From positions 1-64,000 of the forward strand of contig CAPYID010000004.1 in the NCBI GenBank assembly GCA_948739805.1: a stretch of DNA of 64,000 bases, read 5' to 3'. Positions 44,299 to 53,894 of the stretch are shown in pieces. Below the pieces are notes generated by a model that saw nothing but the letters and a program-made list of their open reading frames with translations, was not told where the DNA came from and ran no database searches. A program made the translations under genes and the position numbers. The stretch comes from an uncultured Clostridia bacterium (GTDB taxonomy: Bacteria; Bacillota; Clostridia; TANB77; CAG-508). Within the stretch, counting starts at the first letter, position 1; each line of letters starts with the position of its first letter.

Positions 44299-45180
44299 GA
44301 ACTCCCAATTTGGTACATATTCTTCTTCGTGTTCTCCTAATTCCTGAATATATCCATTTTCTAAGTCTAATTTATATAAATAATTTTCTATCTCTTTATA
44401 TTCTTCTTTTGTTAATTTTCTGTTTAAGTCGCTTTGCATTGCTTTATATGTTGGAAAGTATTGTGCCATTACACTTACATAAACTTTATTTCCTAAATTA
44501 GTTTTTATCCATTTTAAAATTCTTTTTGAGTTTTCTATATGATTTGGAAGTACTAAATGTCTTATTATAATCCCCTTTTTTATTATTCCTTTTTCATCTA
44601 TCTTTGGACTTCCAACTTGTTTATACATCTCTTTTATGGCTTTTGTTGCTATTTCAAAATAATTTTTTACTTTTGAGTATTTTTCTCCTAGTTCATTATA
44701 ATAATATTTTAAATCTGGTAAGTATATATCTATATATCCTTCTAATCTTTTTATGGTTTCTATATTTTCATACCCATTTGAGTTATATATTATTGGTATA
44801 TTTAATCCCTTTTCCTTTGCAATTTTTATTGCTTCTATTATTTGATATGTATAGATTGTAGGCGATACTAAGTTTATATTATTTGCTCCATTTTCTTGTT
44901 GCTTTATAAATATATTTGCTAATTCCTCGATTGTTATCTCTTTGCCTCTTCCCTTTTGACTTATTTCATAGTTTTGACAAAATATACAGTTTAAATTGCA
45001 ATTAGAAAAAAATACTGTTCCTGAGCCATTTTCTCCACTAATACATGGTTCTTCAAATTTATGTAATGAATATAAAGCAATTTTGATTTTAGCTGTTCCA
45101 TTGCATCTTCCTACTTTCTCTTTTCTATTAATATTACATTTATGTGGACATGTATTACAATTTTCTAGTTCTTTTAACAT
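44296..45180 (-). CDS. Radical SAM protein, PflA-like activating enzyme (COG1313 type)
   Basis: About 294 residues. An N-terminal Cys pair (NCNTCPHKCNINR and VGRCNG) precedes the radical SAM cluster CNLNCIFCQNYEIS, which binds a 4Fe-4S centre and S-adenosylmethionine. Later blocks are NNINLVSPTIYTYQI, YIDIYLPDLKYY and IIRHLVLPNHIENSK. It resembles putative pyruvate-formate-lyase activating enzymes; the true substrate is unknown and no glycyl-radical enzyme gene is nearby. The ATG at 45180 is favoured over a TTG at 45204 because AAAGGA precedes it. Confidence 0.85.
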   Translation of the reverse strand: MLKELENCNTCPHKCNINRKEKVGRCNGTAKIKIALYSLHKFEEPCISGENGSGTVFFSNCNLNCIFCQNYEISQKGRGKEITIEELANIFIKQQENGANNINLVSPTIYTYQIIEAIKIAKEKGLNIPIIYNSNGYENIETIKRLEGYIDIYLPDLKYYYNELGEKYSKVKNYFEIATKAIKEMYKQVGSPKIDEKGIIKKGIIIRHLVLPNHIENSKRILKWIKTNLGNKVYVSVMAQYFPTYKAMQSDLNRKLTKEEYKEIENYLYKLDLENGYIQELGEHEEEYVPNWEF

Positions 45181-45239
45181 TTCTAGTATATTATCCTTTC
45201 TCAATCTTTTATTTCGAAAAATTTTATTATTCCATAACA

Positions 45240-45264
45240 GACGTGCAATGCACGCCCCTACATA
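45240..45264. repeat. CCCCTACA-family palindrome, CGTGCA subtype
   Basis: ACGTGCAATGCACGCCCCTACAT upstream of the radical SAM gene. The stem is CGTGCA-TGCACG, unlike the other subtypes, with the CCCCTACA flank conserved. Confidence 0.7.
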
Positions 45265-45299
45265 TTGTCTAATATCTAACTTCTAATCTCTAAATTTCT

Positions 45300-45335
45300 A
45301 AAAAATATCCCCAAATTAATTTGGGGATATTTTTT
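45300..45335. terminator. 36-base perfect palindrome, terminator of rpsF-ssb-rpsR
   Basis: AAAAATATCCCCAAATT and its exact complement, beginning four bases after the rpsR stop and followed by T-rich sequence on both strands. Confidence 0.85.
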
Positions 45336-45338
45336 CTA

Positions 45339-45617
45339 TTAATTTTGTGAATAAGGTAATAATGCTATTTGTCTGCATCTCTTTACTGCTAATGTTATGT
45401 CTCTTTGATGTTTTGCACAAGCACCTGTAGCTCTTCTTGGTAGTATTTTTCCTTTTTCATTTATGAATTTCTTTAATTGCTCTGGATTTTTATAATCTAA
45501 AACAAAGTTTTTATCACTACAAAGTACACATACTTTTTTTCTCATCCTTTTAAATTTAGGATTGAAGTCTTCATCATTGTTGTTATTATTTTTTCTATTA
45601 TTTTTTTTGTCTGCCAT
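45339..45617 (-). CDS. rpsR: 30S ribosomal protein S18
   Basis: A 92-residue protein with a long basic N-terminus ([15 protein letters not shown]) and the S18 core: [22 protein letters not shown] and [32 protein letters not shown]. It binds S6 on the 30S platform. It retains two Cys of the zinc-binding form (CVLC). Last gene of rpsF-ssb-rpsR. Confidence 0.98.
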   Translation of the reverse strand: MADKKNNRKNNNNNDEDFNPKFKRMRKKVCVLCSDKNFVLDYKNPEQLKKFINEKGKILPRRATGACAKHQRDITLAVKRCRQIALLPYSQN

Positions 45618-45640
45618 TGTTCTTTCCCCCTATCTAATTC

Positions 45641-46072
45641 TTAAAATGGTAAATCATCACTAGGTGTAACTTCAAAATCTGGATTTGGATTTGGGTTTGT
45701 AGCAGTGTTTCCAAATGTATCTTCAAAGTTTGAAGAAGTTCCTTCTGAATCTCTCTTTCCATCTGCAAAGTATGCTTCTTCTGCAACAACCTCAGTAACA
45801 TAGTGTTTTTGACCTTGCTCATCATCCCATGTTCTTGTTTGTATTCTTCCTATAATTCCTACTTGTTGACCTTTTTTGAAATATTTACTACAAAATTCTG
45901 CGAGTTTACTCCATGCAACAATATTTATAAAGTCTGCTTGTCTTTCTTCTCCTTGTCTTACAAATCTTCTATTTATTGCTAGACTAAAACTTGCTACCAT
46001 TGTATTGTTTGTTTGTGTATATCTTACCTCTGGATCTCTTGTTAATCTTCCCATTAAAATTACTTTGTTCAT
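45641..46072 (-). CDS. ssb: Single-stranded DNA-binding protein
   Basis: 143 residues: an OB-fold domain (MNKVILMGRLTRDPEVRYTQ, FINIVAWSKLAEF, GRIQTRTWDDEQGQKHYVTEVVAEE), an Asn/Pro linker and the conserved acidic tip DDLPF that recruits replication and repair partners. Standard location between rpsF and rpsR. Confidence 0.98.
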   Translation of the reverse strand: MNKVILMGRLTRDPEVRYTQTNNTMVASFSLAINRRFVRQGEERQADFINIVAWSKLAEFCSKYFKKGQQVGIIGRIQTRTWDDEQGQKHYVTEVVAEEAYFADGKRDSEGTSSNFEDTFGNTATNPNPNPDFEVTPSDDLPF

Positions 46073-46120
46073 ATTTAATTCCCTCTTTCTATCTCAGTTT
46101 TGGCTCCCTAGTTTTTATTT

Positions 46121-46405
46121 TTAATCTTCTAATTTTACAGTTATAAATTTTATAACTTCGTCTGTTATTCTGTAGTTTCTTTCTAATTCTGCTATTAGTT
46201 CTGGTTTTGCTTCGAAATTAAATACTACATAGTAACCTTCTGTGTTCTTTTTTACTTCATAGGCTAATTTTTTTCTTCCTACTTCTTGAACGTTTTCAAC
46301 TTTTCCATCAGTATTAATCAAGTCTGTAAACCTAGCTATAAGAGATTTGATTCCCTCTTCTGTTACATCTTGACCAATAATGATAACACTTTCGTATTTA
46401 TTCAT
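46121..46405 (-). CDS. rpsF: 30S ribosomal protein S6
   Basis: A 94-residue protein, complete, with MNKYESVIIIGQDVTEEGIK and VQEVGRKKLAYEVKKNTEGYYVVFNF. Partner of S18. First gene of the operon, with a strong AAAGGAGGTG ribosome site. Confidence 0.98.
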   Translation of the reverse strand: MNKYESVIIIGQDVTEEGIKSLIARFTDLINTDGKVENVQEVGRKKLAYEVKKNTEGYYVVFNFEAKPELIAELERNYRITDEVIKFITVKLED

Positions 46406-46492
46406 TATTTTTCACCTCCTTTTGGATATATATCCCATAATCTTGTTATGAGAAAGGATGAAAAAAGTTTTTTCTCTTTTCAAACATTGCTT

Positions 46493-46521
46493 ATTCTACC
46501 ATATTTTACATATATTTTCAA
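46493..46521 (-). promoter_or_regulatory. Sigma-A promoter of rpsF-ssb-rpsR
   Basis: On the minus strand, TTGAAA (46516-46521), a 17-base spacer and TAGAAT (46493-46498), about 90 bases upstream of rpsF, leaving room for a leader. I did not see a convincing S6:S18 binding motif in that leader. Confidence 0.75.
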
Positions 46522-46548
46522 GTGGTTTTTAGAAAATATTTTTTATTG

Positions 46549-47748
46549 TTATGTTAACAGCCAATCTATCGCATTTATCTTTTTTATTCCATCATAGTCT
46601 ACTTCTAAATCATCGTCTAATGTTATTATATATTTTGGGTAATTGTCGTTTATTTTTTTTAGTGGTGCTAACTCTCTTTCTAATGTTTTTTCATCTCTTA
46701 CTGAAAATGCTACTTGGTAATATTCTATTCCTTCAAAGTTTTGTGCTACAAAGTCTATTTCTAATTCATCTAATTTACCTATATATACTTTATATCCTCT
46801 TCTTAGTAATTCAAGATATATTATATTTTCTAAAATATGCCCCATGTCTTGACCGGCTTTTTTTCCTAATAAATAATATCTTAATCCAAGGTCTACTGTA
46901 TAGTATTTTTCTTGCGTTTTTAAATATTCTTTTCCTTTTATATCATATCTATTTGCTTTATATAAAATATAACTATCTACTAATGCTTCTACATAGTTTG
47001 CAACTGTATTGTATGATGTTTGTCTTGCCATTGATGTTAAAGTATCACTTATTTTTTTTATACTACAACTACTTCCTATGTTGTTGAATAAGTATTTTAT
47101 TATACTTTCTAATATATTTTTGTCTGTAATACCTTTTCTTGATATTACATCTTTATAGATTACTGTATTAAAAATACCTTCTAAGTATAGATTTATATTT
47201 TCTGGATCTGCCTTATATAGTTCTATTGATTGAGGAAATGAACTGTATCTTAGATAGTCTCTGAATTTTCTTGATAAATCTGTTTTATTTTCAAAAGCAG
47301 ATATATATTCTTTAAATGATAATGGTAACATTTTAATTTCTATATATCTTCCTGAAAGTAATGTTGCAAGTTCAGATGATAACATATATGCATTAGAACC
47401 TGTTATATATATGTCTACATTTTTATTAATAAATAAGCCGTCTACAGTTTTTTCAAATTCTGTAACATTTTGTATTTCATCTAGGAATATATATGTCATT
47501 TTCTCTTTTATTATTCTTTCTCGTATATATTGATATAACTTTTTTCTATCTGTTAAATCTTCGAAATTTGGGTCTTCAAAATTTATTGAAATTATTTGAT
47601 TTTCTTCTACTCCATTTTCTTTCAAGTATTTTTGAAATAGTTCCATTAAAGTAGATTTTCCACATCTTCTTATTCCTGTTACTACTTTTATTATTTGCTT
47701 ATCTTTAAAATTTTTTAATATTTTTAAATAATTATCTCTTTCTATCAT
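46549..47748 (-). CDS. AAA-type ATP-binding protein with a DUF4143 domain
   Basis: About 399 residues. An AAA_14 module is at the N-terminus: Walker A GIRRCGKSTLMELF, Walker B YIFLDEIQNV, and ITGSNAYMLSSELATLLSGRY. A DUF4143 domain, nuclease-like in fold, follows with ENIIYLELLRRGYKVYIGKL and EIDFVAQNFEG. These proteins are widespread in anaerobes and linked to defence or mobile DNA, but the function is unproven. I chose the ATG at 47748 for its GGAGGAAAAA ribosome site; the frame is open to 47802. Confidence 0.88.
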   Translation of the reverse strand: MIERDNYLKILKNFKDKQIIKVVTGIRRCGKSTLMELFQKYLKENGVEENQIISINFEDPNFEDLTDRKKLYQYIRERIIKEKMTYIFLDEIQNVTEFEKTVDGLFINKNVDIYITGSNAYMLSSELATLLSGRYIEIKMLPLSFKEYISAFENKTDLSRKFRDYLRYSSFPQSIELYKADPENINLYLEGIFNTVIYKDVISRKGITDKNILESIIKYLFNNIGSSCSIKKISDTLTSMARQTSYNTVANYVEALVDSYILYKANRYDIKGKEYLKTQEKYYTVDLGLRYYLLGKKAGQDMGHILENIIYLELLRRGYKVYIGKLDELEIDFVAQNFEGIEYYQVAFSVRDEKTLERELAPLKKINDNYPKYIITLDDDLEVDYDGIKKINAIDWLLT

Positions 47749-47930
47749 AGATTTTTCCTCCGAATATGTTTTTATTATACTTCTTTTATATATTATAGTC
47801 AAGTTTTTTCAAAATATTGAAAAAACTTTGCATTTTTGCAAAGTTTTTAACATTTCATATTTTGTTACTTTTTATATAAATGTTAGCAATATATTTTTGA
47901 TGAATATAAATGTTTGAATTCTTATTTTAC

Positions 47931-47955
47931 GGACGCCCAAAGGGCGCCCCTACAT
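47931..47955. repeat. CCCCTACA-family palindrome, GCCC subtype, upstream of the ATPase gene
   Basis: GGACGCCC-AAA-GGGCGCCCCTACA, identical in its core to the copy at 25641. An AT-rich TTATTCA/TTATTCACTATTAATTATT stretch follows at 47958-47998, like the one before the groEL terminator at 23855-23890. Confidence 0.75.
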
Positions 47956-48005
47956 GTATTATTCAGCATTAATTATTCACTATTAATTATTCATTAAAAT
48001 ACATA

Positions 48006-50621
48006 TTATGATGCTTGTTCTTTTAATTTGACTAATATGTTTAGTGCCTCTATTGGTGTTAGTTCTTCTACATTTATCTTGTCTATTTCATGTGCTATTT
48101 CTGCTATTTTATAGTTGTACATACTTAATTGTCCTGCTAGTTCGTCCTTTTTCTCTTTCTCCATTTTCTTTTGCCCTAGCATACTTTTTCTTTCTAGGCT
48201 TTTTAATATTTCATTTGCATTTTTTAGTACTTCCTTTGGTACTCCAGCAAGTTTTGCTACGTGTATTCCATAACTTTCGTCTGTTCCACCTTCTACTATT
48301 TTTCTTAAAAATATGATGTCTTCTCCTTTTTCTTTTACTGCTATTGAATAGTTTTTTACTCCTTCTTGCTCGTTTTCTAGTTCTATTAGTTCATGGTAAT
48401 GTGTTGCAAATAGTGTTTTTGCTCCACATTTTTCTGTGTCTGATATGTATTTTGCTACTGCCCAGGCTATTGATAATCCATCATATGTTGATGTTCCTCT
48501 TCCTATTTCATCTAGTATTATTAGGCTGTTACTTGTTGCATCTTTTAAGATATTTGCGACCTCCATCATTTCTACCATAAAGGTACTTTCTCCCATACTT
48601 AAGTCATCTGATGCTCCAACCCTTGTAAAGATTTTATCTACTACACCTATTGTAGCTTTGTCTGCTGGTACAAAGCTCCCTATTTGTGCCATTAAGGTTA
48701 TTAGTGCTACTTGCCTCATGTATGTTGATTTTCCTGCCATATTAGGTCCTGTAATTATTGATAGTCTATCACTTGTTTTGTTTAAATAAGTATCGTTTCC
48801 TATAAAACTTCCTCTTGGTAACATTTTTTCTATTACTGGATGTCTTCCATTATTTATTATTATTTCTGTTTCATTATTTACTTCTGGCATTGTATAGTTC
48901 ATGTCTTCTGCTACTGTTGCAAATGATGTTAACACATCTAATGTTGCAATTATATTGGCGGATTTTTGTATTCTGTCTATTTGCGATGCAATTTTATTCC
49001 TTACTTCTATAAATAAATTGTATTCTAATTCTACTAATTTTTCTTCTGCACCTAATATGTCTTCTTCTAATTTTTTAAGTTCTTCTGTTATATATCTTTC
49101 TCCTGTTGATAATGTTTGTTTTCTTGTGTAATTTTCTGGTACTAAGTTTAAGTATGATTTTGTAACTTCTATATAATATCCGAAAACTTTGTTATAACTA
49201 ATTCTTAGATTTTTTATTCCTGTTTTTTCTCTTTCTTTTGCTTCTAATTCTACTAGCCATTTTTTTCCATTAGTAGTAGCTTCTTTATATCTATCTGCTT
49301 CTTCATTATAGCCATTTTTAATTATGTTTCCTTCTTTTATTACTATTGGTGGGTCTTCTACTATTGCTTTTTCTATTAATCCATGAATTTCTTTTACTTC
49401 ATCTAAATTTTCATATAAATTTTTTAACATTGGAGATTTTGTTGTGCTTAATATTTGTTTTATTTCTGGTATTTTTCCTAAAGAGTTTTTTAATGATACC
49501 ATGTCTCTTGCATTTGCATTTCCATATGAGATTTTTCCTACAAGTCTTTCTATGTCATATACTTTTTTTAGGTTTTCTCCTATATCTGATTTTAGAATTA
49601 AGTCTTCTTTTAGTTCCTTTACTGCTTCAAGTCTATTATGTATTTCTTCTATATCTATTAAAGGGTCATTTACCCATCTTCTTAAATGTCTTCCTCCCAT
49701 TGATGTTAATGTTCTATCTAATACCCAAAGCAAAGTTCCTTTTTTGCTTTTGTCTTTCATTCTTTCTGTTATTTCTAAATTTCTTCTTGCTGTAATGTCT
49801 AGTGCCATATATCTTGTTGTGTTATAAATTTTGATTGTATTTATATTTTCTATTTCCATTTTTTGCATTTGAGTTATGTATGATATTAATGCATTTACTG
49901 CTGATACTACTAATAATTTATCTTTAAATTCTGTTATTTCATTTTCTTTCATGTCTAATATTTGATGTTTGTTTTTTATTTTTTCTATGTCTACATCAAA
50001 GTATGTTTCGTCATATTTTGATATATAACATTTTTCGAATCTCTGAGAAATCTTAGACATTTCCTCCATTGTAGAACTCATTAATTCATTTGTTACTATT
50101 TCTACTGGTGAATATCTTGCTGTTTCATCTAATAATTTTGCAAAGTTGTTGGTTTCTTTTATTTGTGTAGCATAAAAGTCTCCTGTTGATATATCACATA
50201 CTGCTAGCCCATAGAATAAACCTTGTTTATATATTGACATTATGTAGTTATTTTTCTTTTCGTCTAATACTGTTTCATCTAATACTGTTCCTGGAGTTAC
50301 TATTTTTACTACTCCCCTTTTTACCATTCCTTTGGTGTTTTTAGGATCTTCTAATTGTTCACATATTGCGACTTTATATCCTTTTTCTATTAATTTTGCT
50401 ATATATACATTTGCAGCATGATAAGGTATTCCACACATTGGTGCTCTTTCTTCCATTCCACATTCTTTTCCTGTTAATGTAAGTTCTAATTCTCTTGATA
50501 CTTCTATTGCATCATCAAAGAACATTTCGTAAAAGTCTCCTAATCTATAAAATAATATACAGTCTTTGTATTCTTCTTTCATATTTATATAATGTTGCAT
50601 CATAGGTGAGTATTCTGCCAT
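48006..50621 (-). CDS. mutS: DNA mismatch repair protein MutS
   Basis: About 871 residues. The mismatch-binding N-terminus is YSPMMQHYINMKEEYKDCILFYRLGDFYEMFFDDA with its Phe-x-Glu, connector and lever domains follow, and the C-terminal ABC-type ATPase has ITGPNMAGKSTYMRQVA, LIILDEIGRGTSTYDGLSIAWA and LFATHYHELIELE. It recognises mismatches after replication. The ATG at 50621 matches the family start (MAEYSPMM). mutL, commonly adjacent, is not next to it here. Confidence 0.97.
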   Translation of the reverse strand: MAEYSPMMQHYINMKEEYKDCILFYRLGDFYEMFFDDAIEVSRELELTLTGKECGMEERAPMCGIPYHAANVYIAKLIEKGYKVAICEQLEDPKNTKGMVKRGVVKIVTPGTVLDETVLDEKKNNYIMSIYKQGLFYGLAVCDISTGDFYATQIKETNNFAKLLDETARYSPVEIVTNELMSSTMEEMSKISQRFEKCYISKYDETYFDVDIEKIKNKHQILDMKENEITEFKDKLLVVSAVNALISYITQMQKMEIENINTIKIYNTTRYMALDITARRNLEITERMKDKSKKGTLLWVLDRTLTSMGGRHLRRWVNDPLIDIEEIHNRLEAVKELKEDLILKSDIGENLKKVYDIERLVGKISYGNANARDMVSLKNSLGKIPEIKQILSTTKSPMLKNLYENLDEVKEIHGLIEKAIVEDPPIVIKEGNIIKNGYNEEADRYKEATTNGKKWLVELEAKEREKTGIKNLRISYNKVFGYYIEVTKSYLNLVPENYTRKQTLSTGERYITEELKKLEEDILGAEEKLVELEYNLFIEVRNKIASQIDRIQKSANIIATLDVLTSFATVAEDMNYTMPEVNNETEIIINNGRHPVIEKMLPRGSFIGNDTYLNKTSDRLSIITGPNMAGKSTYMRQVALITLMAQIGSFVPADKATIGVVDKIFTRVGASDDLSMGESTFMVEMMEVANILKDATSNSLIILDEIGRGTSTYDGLSIAWAVAKYISDTEKCGAKTLFATHYHELIELENEQEGVKNYSIAVKEKGEDIIFLRKIVEGGTDESYGIHVAKLAGVPKEVLKNANEILKSLERKSMLGQKKMEKEKKDELAGQLSMYNYKIAEIAHEIDKINVEELTPIEALNILVKLKEQAS

Positions 50622-50917
50622 CTCTCTTTTCCCCCATTTCGAACTATTTCTACATATTTTGTATTTTACCATAGATATTTTTTAATTTCAAGTTGCATTT
50701 TGTGCAACTATTTTGTGCCGATATTTTATGACACTATTATGTGCTACTAGAAGAAATAAGAAAATTCAAAGATTTCTTTTTAATTTGTTCTCGCCCTCCC
50801 AAAGTTTTCGAATGTAAGTGGAAAATTTCAAGGGCTAGATATTTTGTATATTTTTATTGCAAAAAAGTCGAATGTATTTTTATAAGTTTTAATATTCATT
50901 TTAAATTACTCCTATTT

Positions 50918-52153
50918 TTATATTAGAAGTCCTGCTTCCTGTCTTGCAAATTCTAACTTTTCTAATCCATTTTGAACATATTTATTTTTCATCATGTATT
51001 TCCAAATTGTACCATTTAAGTAGTTTTCTATCATTACTAGTTCTATTCCTTTATCTATTCCTATGTATTCTTTTGCAAACCATGGCTTTTCTTTTTCTAA
51101 GTTATATCCATCTTTAAATCCATATTTTCCCCATAGTTTAGGAAATGTATTATAATAATATTCCATCGCTTTTATACTTTCTTCTGGAGTAAATACTATT
51201 GAACCTATTGCTCCACATGGAGTTATTGTTCCATCGTTTTCTATTTTTAGGTTAACATCACAGGGTTTTGCACCAAAACTGCAGTATCCTTTTGGTCCAA
51301 GGCATGCTGTTAGTCCCCATGAGTTTTCTCCATATGTTTTAAATTTTCTTTTATTATCTATACAGTACTTTCTATTAGCTTTTGTTGCTTTTATTGAGTT
51401 TTCAAACCAATCTATCAAGTCTTTGTCTTTTATATTTCTAAAATCTATCCATGCATGAGAAAACTGATATGTAAATAATGTTCCACAATGTGTATATATT
51501 ATGTCTTCTATATCTTTATAGTTTGCTCTTTTTCTTTTAAAATCATTATACATACTTTTATCAATGGGAAATGTATCTGAACTTACTCCTAAAACATATA
51601 ACATTAGTTGTTCTGCATACATATCCCAATGTCCCCAAAATCCCTTTTCTGGAGTATATCCCATATAAAAATAATTGGTTTCTTTATTTCTATACCATTC
51701 CCAGTTTACTCTTTTATATAAATTTTCTGCTTTTTCCTTTATTTGTTTTCCAAAGTATTCCCCTGCTGTTAATGCTCCACATATAAAAATTGCTGTATCT
51801 ATTATGGAAATTTCACAATTCCATTCCCTTTTACCTGTTTCCATGTTTACAAAATGATAATAGAATCCATTTTTTCCTTCTAGATTATTTATAAAAGTGT
51901 CTAAAGTTCTATTTGCTCTATCATATGCTTTTTCATATTTTATCCATTTATGCTTTACTCCAACGATTAATGCTGCTAATCCATATCCTACTGAAGCTAT
52001 ACTTGCTACATGGTTTGCTATTATTGTTTTATCTCTCGTTAATCCATATCCTTTGCTATTTTTATTAGTATTTGTTTCATTAATAAAAAAATCAAAGCTT
52101 TTCTTAAGTTCTTTTAATATAAGTTTTTCTCCATAACATTTAACAAATCTCAT
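50918..52153 (-). CDS. Glucoamylase-family protein (GH144-like, PF10091 type)
   Basis: A 411-residue alpha/alpha-barrel protein resembling the putative glycoamylase family, whose characterised members hydrolyse beta-1,2-glucans. Typical blocks are YYHFVNMETGKREWNCEISIIDTAIFICGAL, GFWGHWDMYAEQLMLYVLG, FTYQFSHAWIDFR, SWGLTACLGPKGYCSFGAKP, and ITPCGAIGSIVFTPEESI. There is no signal peptide, so it is likely cytoplasmic. No transporter or partner glycoside gene lies beside it, so the substrate remains open. Confidence 0.8.
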   Translation of the reverse strand: MRFVKCYGEKLILKELKKSFDFFINETNTNKNSKGYGLTRDKTIIANHVASIASVGYGLAALIVGVKHKWIKYEKAYDRANRTLDTFINNLEGKNGFYYHFVNMETGKREWNCEISIIDTAIFICGALTAGEYFGKQIKEKAENLYKRVNWEWYRNKETNYFYMGYTPEKGFWGHWDMYAEQLMLYVLGVSSDTFPIDKSMYNDFKRKRANYKDIEDIIYTHCGTLFTYQFSHAWIDFRNIKDKDLIDWFENSIKATKANRKYCIDNKRKFKTYGENSWGLTACLGPKGYCSFGAKPCDVNLKIENDGTITPCGAIGSIVFTPEESIKAMEYYYNTFPKLWGKYGFKDGYNLEKEKPWFAKEYIGIDKGIELVMIENYLNGTIWKYMMKNKYVQNGLEKLEFARQEAGLLI

Positions 52154-52334
52154 ATATACAACACCTACTTACCAATATTATATAATAATAGTATCTATGT
52201 AGCAATGTTAGTTTATGGAAATTATTTTTTTCTTATTTTTTCTTCTTTTGTAATATTTCTTGTTTTTACCTAATATACATTAACAAATGAAGTTTATAGT
52301 ACAAACATTTTGTATATAGTTTATGGAGGTTAAT

Positions 52335-53813
52335 ATGGAAAATTCAAATTTATATCAGGATATACAATCTAGAACTGATGGAGACATTTATGTAGGCGTT
52401 GTAGGTCCTGTTCGAACTGGTAAATCAACTTTTATAAAACGTTTTATGGATTTATTGGTTATTCCAAATATTGAAAATGAATATAAGAAAGAAAGGGCTA
52501 AAGATGAGTTACCTCAAAGCGCAGGCGGTAGAACTATTATGACTACAGAGCCAAAGTTTGTTCCTAATGAGGCTGTTCAAATTAATCTTGGTGATAATTT
52601 AAAATTTAAGGCTAGACTTGTTGATTGTGTTGGATATCTTGTTAATAATGCTATTGGATATTTAGAAGATGATGTTCCTAGAATGGTAAAAACTCCTTGG
52701 TCTGATGAGGAAATTCCTTTCGAAAGAGCAGCTGAAATAGGTACTAAAAAGGTAATTGATGAACATTCTACTATTGGAATTTTAATTACTACTGATGGAA
52801 GTTTTTCTGATATCCCTAGGGAAGATTACATAGAAGCTGAGGAACGTGTTGTAAATGAATTAAAGGCTTTAAATAAACCTTTTGTGATAGTTCTAAATAG
52901 TGCTGAACCTTCTTCTGAGTATACTGCTCAACTTGCAGAGAAACTTGAAGAGAAATATGGTGTTTCTGTATTACCTCTTAATTGCTCAGAATTAGATATT
53001 GAAGATATTAATAATATGTTTAGTAAAATTCTTTATGAATTCCCTATTGAACAGATTAATTTAAAACTTCCAAAATGGGTTAATACTCTTGACGATTCAC
53101 ATTGGTTAAAACAATCACTTTATTCTGATATCAAAACTTCTTTTAGTAATATTCGTGTTCTTAAAGAGGTAAAGCCTTGTGTTGATAATATTAGTTCTAC
53201 AGATGTAATAAGTAATAGTGTATTACAAGAGATTAATCTTGGTAATGGTAATATAAATATTTCTATTGAATTAAAAGATAATTTATTTTATCAAATTTTA
53301 AGTGATATGACAGGTGTGTCTATATCTGATGAAGGTGATCTGTTTTCAGTTCTTACTTCTTTTGCTCAGACTAAGAAAGAATATGATAAGATATCATATG
53401 CATTAGAGTCTGCAAAAGCTACAGGATATGGTATTGTAACACCTGGAATGGAAGATTTAATTTTAGATGAACCAGAAATGGTAAAACAAGGTTCTAAATT
53501 TGGTGTAAAATTAAAAGCTACTGCTCCGAGTCTGCATATTGTAAAGGCCAATATAGAGACTGAGGTTTCCCCTATTGTAGGTTCCGAAAAGCAATCAGAA
53601 GAATTAGTTAATTACCTACTTTCAGAATTTGAAAGTGATCCTCAAAAAATTTGGGAATCTAATATTTTCGGAAAAAATTTGCATGAACTTGTAAATGAAG
53701 GTTTACAAAATAAATTGTCTCGAATGCCAGAAGATGCTCAAGGAAAATTACAAGAGACGCTAGAACGTATTGTGAATGAAGGTAGTGGAGGATTAATATG
53801 TATTATATTATAA
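52335..53813 (+). CDS. spoIVA: Stage IV sporulation protein A (spore coat ATPase)
   Basis: A 492-residue ATPase that polymerises on the forespore surface to form the coat basement layer. Walker A is VVGPVRTGKSTFIKRFMD; ELPQSAGGRTIMTTEPKFVP, VDCVGYLV, and a C-terminal LERIVNEGSGGLICIIL that in Bacillus anchors to SpoVM are present. I use the ATG at 52335 because the ATG at 52323 is part of the GGAGG ribosome site. Transcribed opposite to its neighbours. Confidence 0.97.
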   Translation: MENSNLYQDIQSRTDGDIYVGVVGPVRTGKSTFIKRFMDLLVIPNIENEYKKERAKDELPQSAGGRTIMTTEPKFVPNEAVQINLGDNLKFKARLVDCVGYLVNNAIGYLEDDVPRMVKTPWSDEEIPFERAAEIGTKKVIDEHSTIGILITTDGSFSDIPREDYIEAEERVVNELKALNKPFVIVLNSAEPSSEYTAQLAEKLEEKYGVSVLPLNCSELDIEDINNMFSKILYEFPIEQINLKLPKWVNTLDDSHWLKQSLYSDIKTSFSNIRVLKEVKPCVDNISSTDVISNSVLQEINLGNGNINISIELKDNLFYQILSDMTGVSISDEGDLFSVLTSFAQTKKEYDKISYALESAKATGYGIVTPGMEDLILDEPEMVKQGSKFGVKLKATAPSLHIVKANIETEVSPIVGSEKQSEELVNYLLSEFESDPQKIWESNIFGKNLHELVNEGLQNKLSRMPEDAQGKLQETLERIVNEGSGGLICIIL

Positions 53814-53843
53814 AAATGGGGCATTTCATGCCCCAAATTTTTT
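53812..53843 (+). terminator. spoIVA terminator
   Basis: TGGGGCAT-TTC-ATGCCCCA hairpin followed by AATTTTTTT, directly after the spoIVA stop. Confidence 0.9.
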
Positions 53844-53894
53844 TATAATTATAAATATCACTCAGAATAACTGGGGAATATTTATCAAATCTTT

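Noticed and set aside
46406..46492. S6:S18 autoregulatory leader upstream of rpsF
   Set aside because: The promoter leaves room for a leader, but I could not find the expected bulged hairpin motif.
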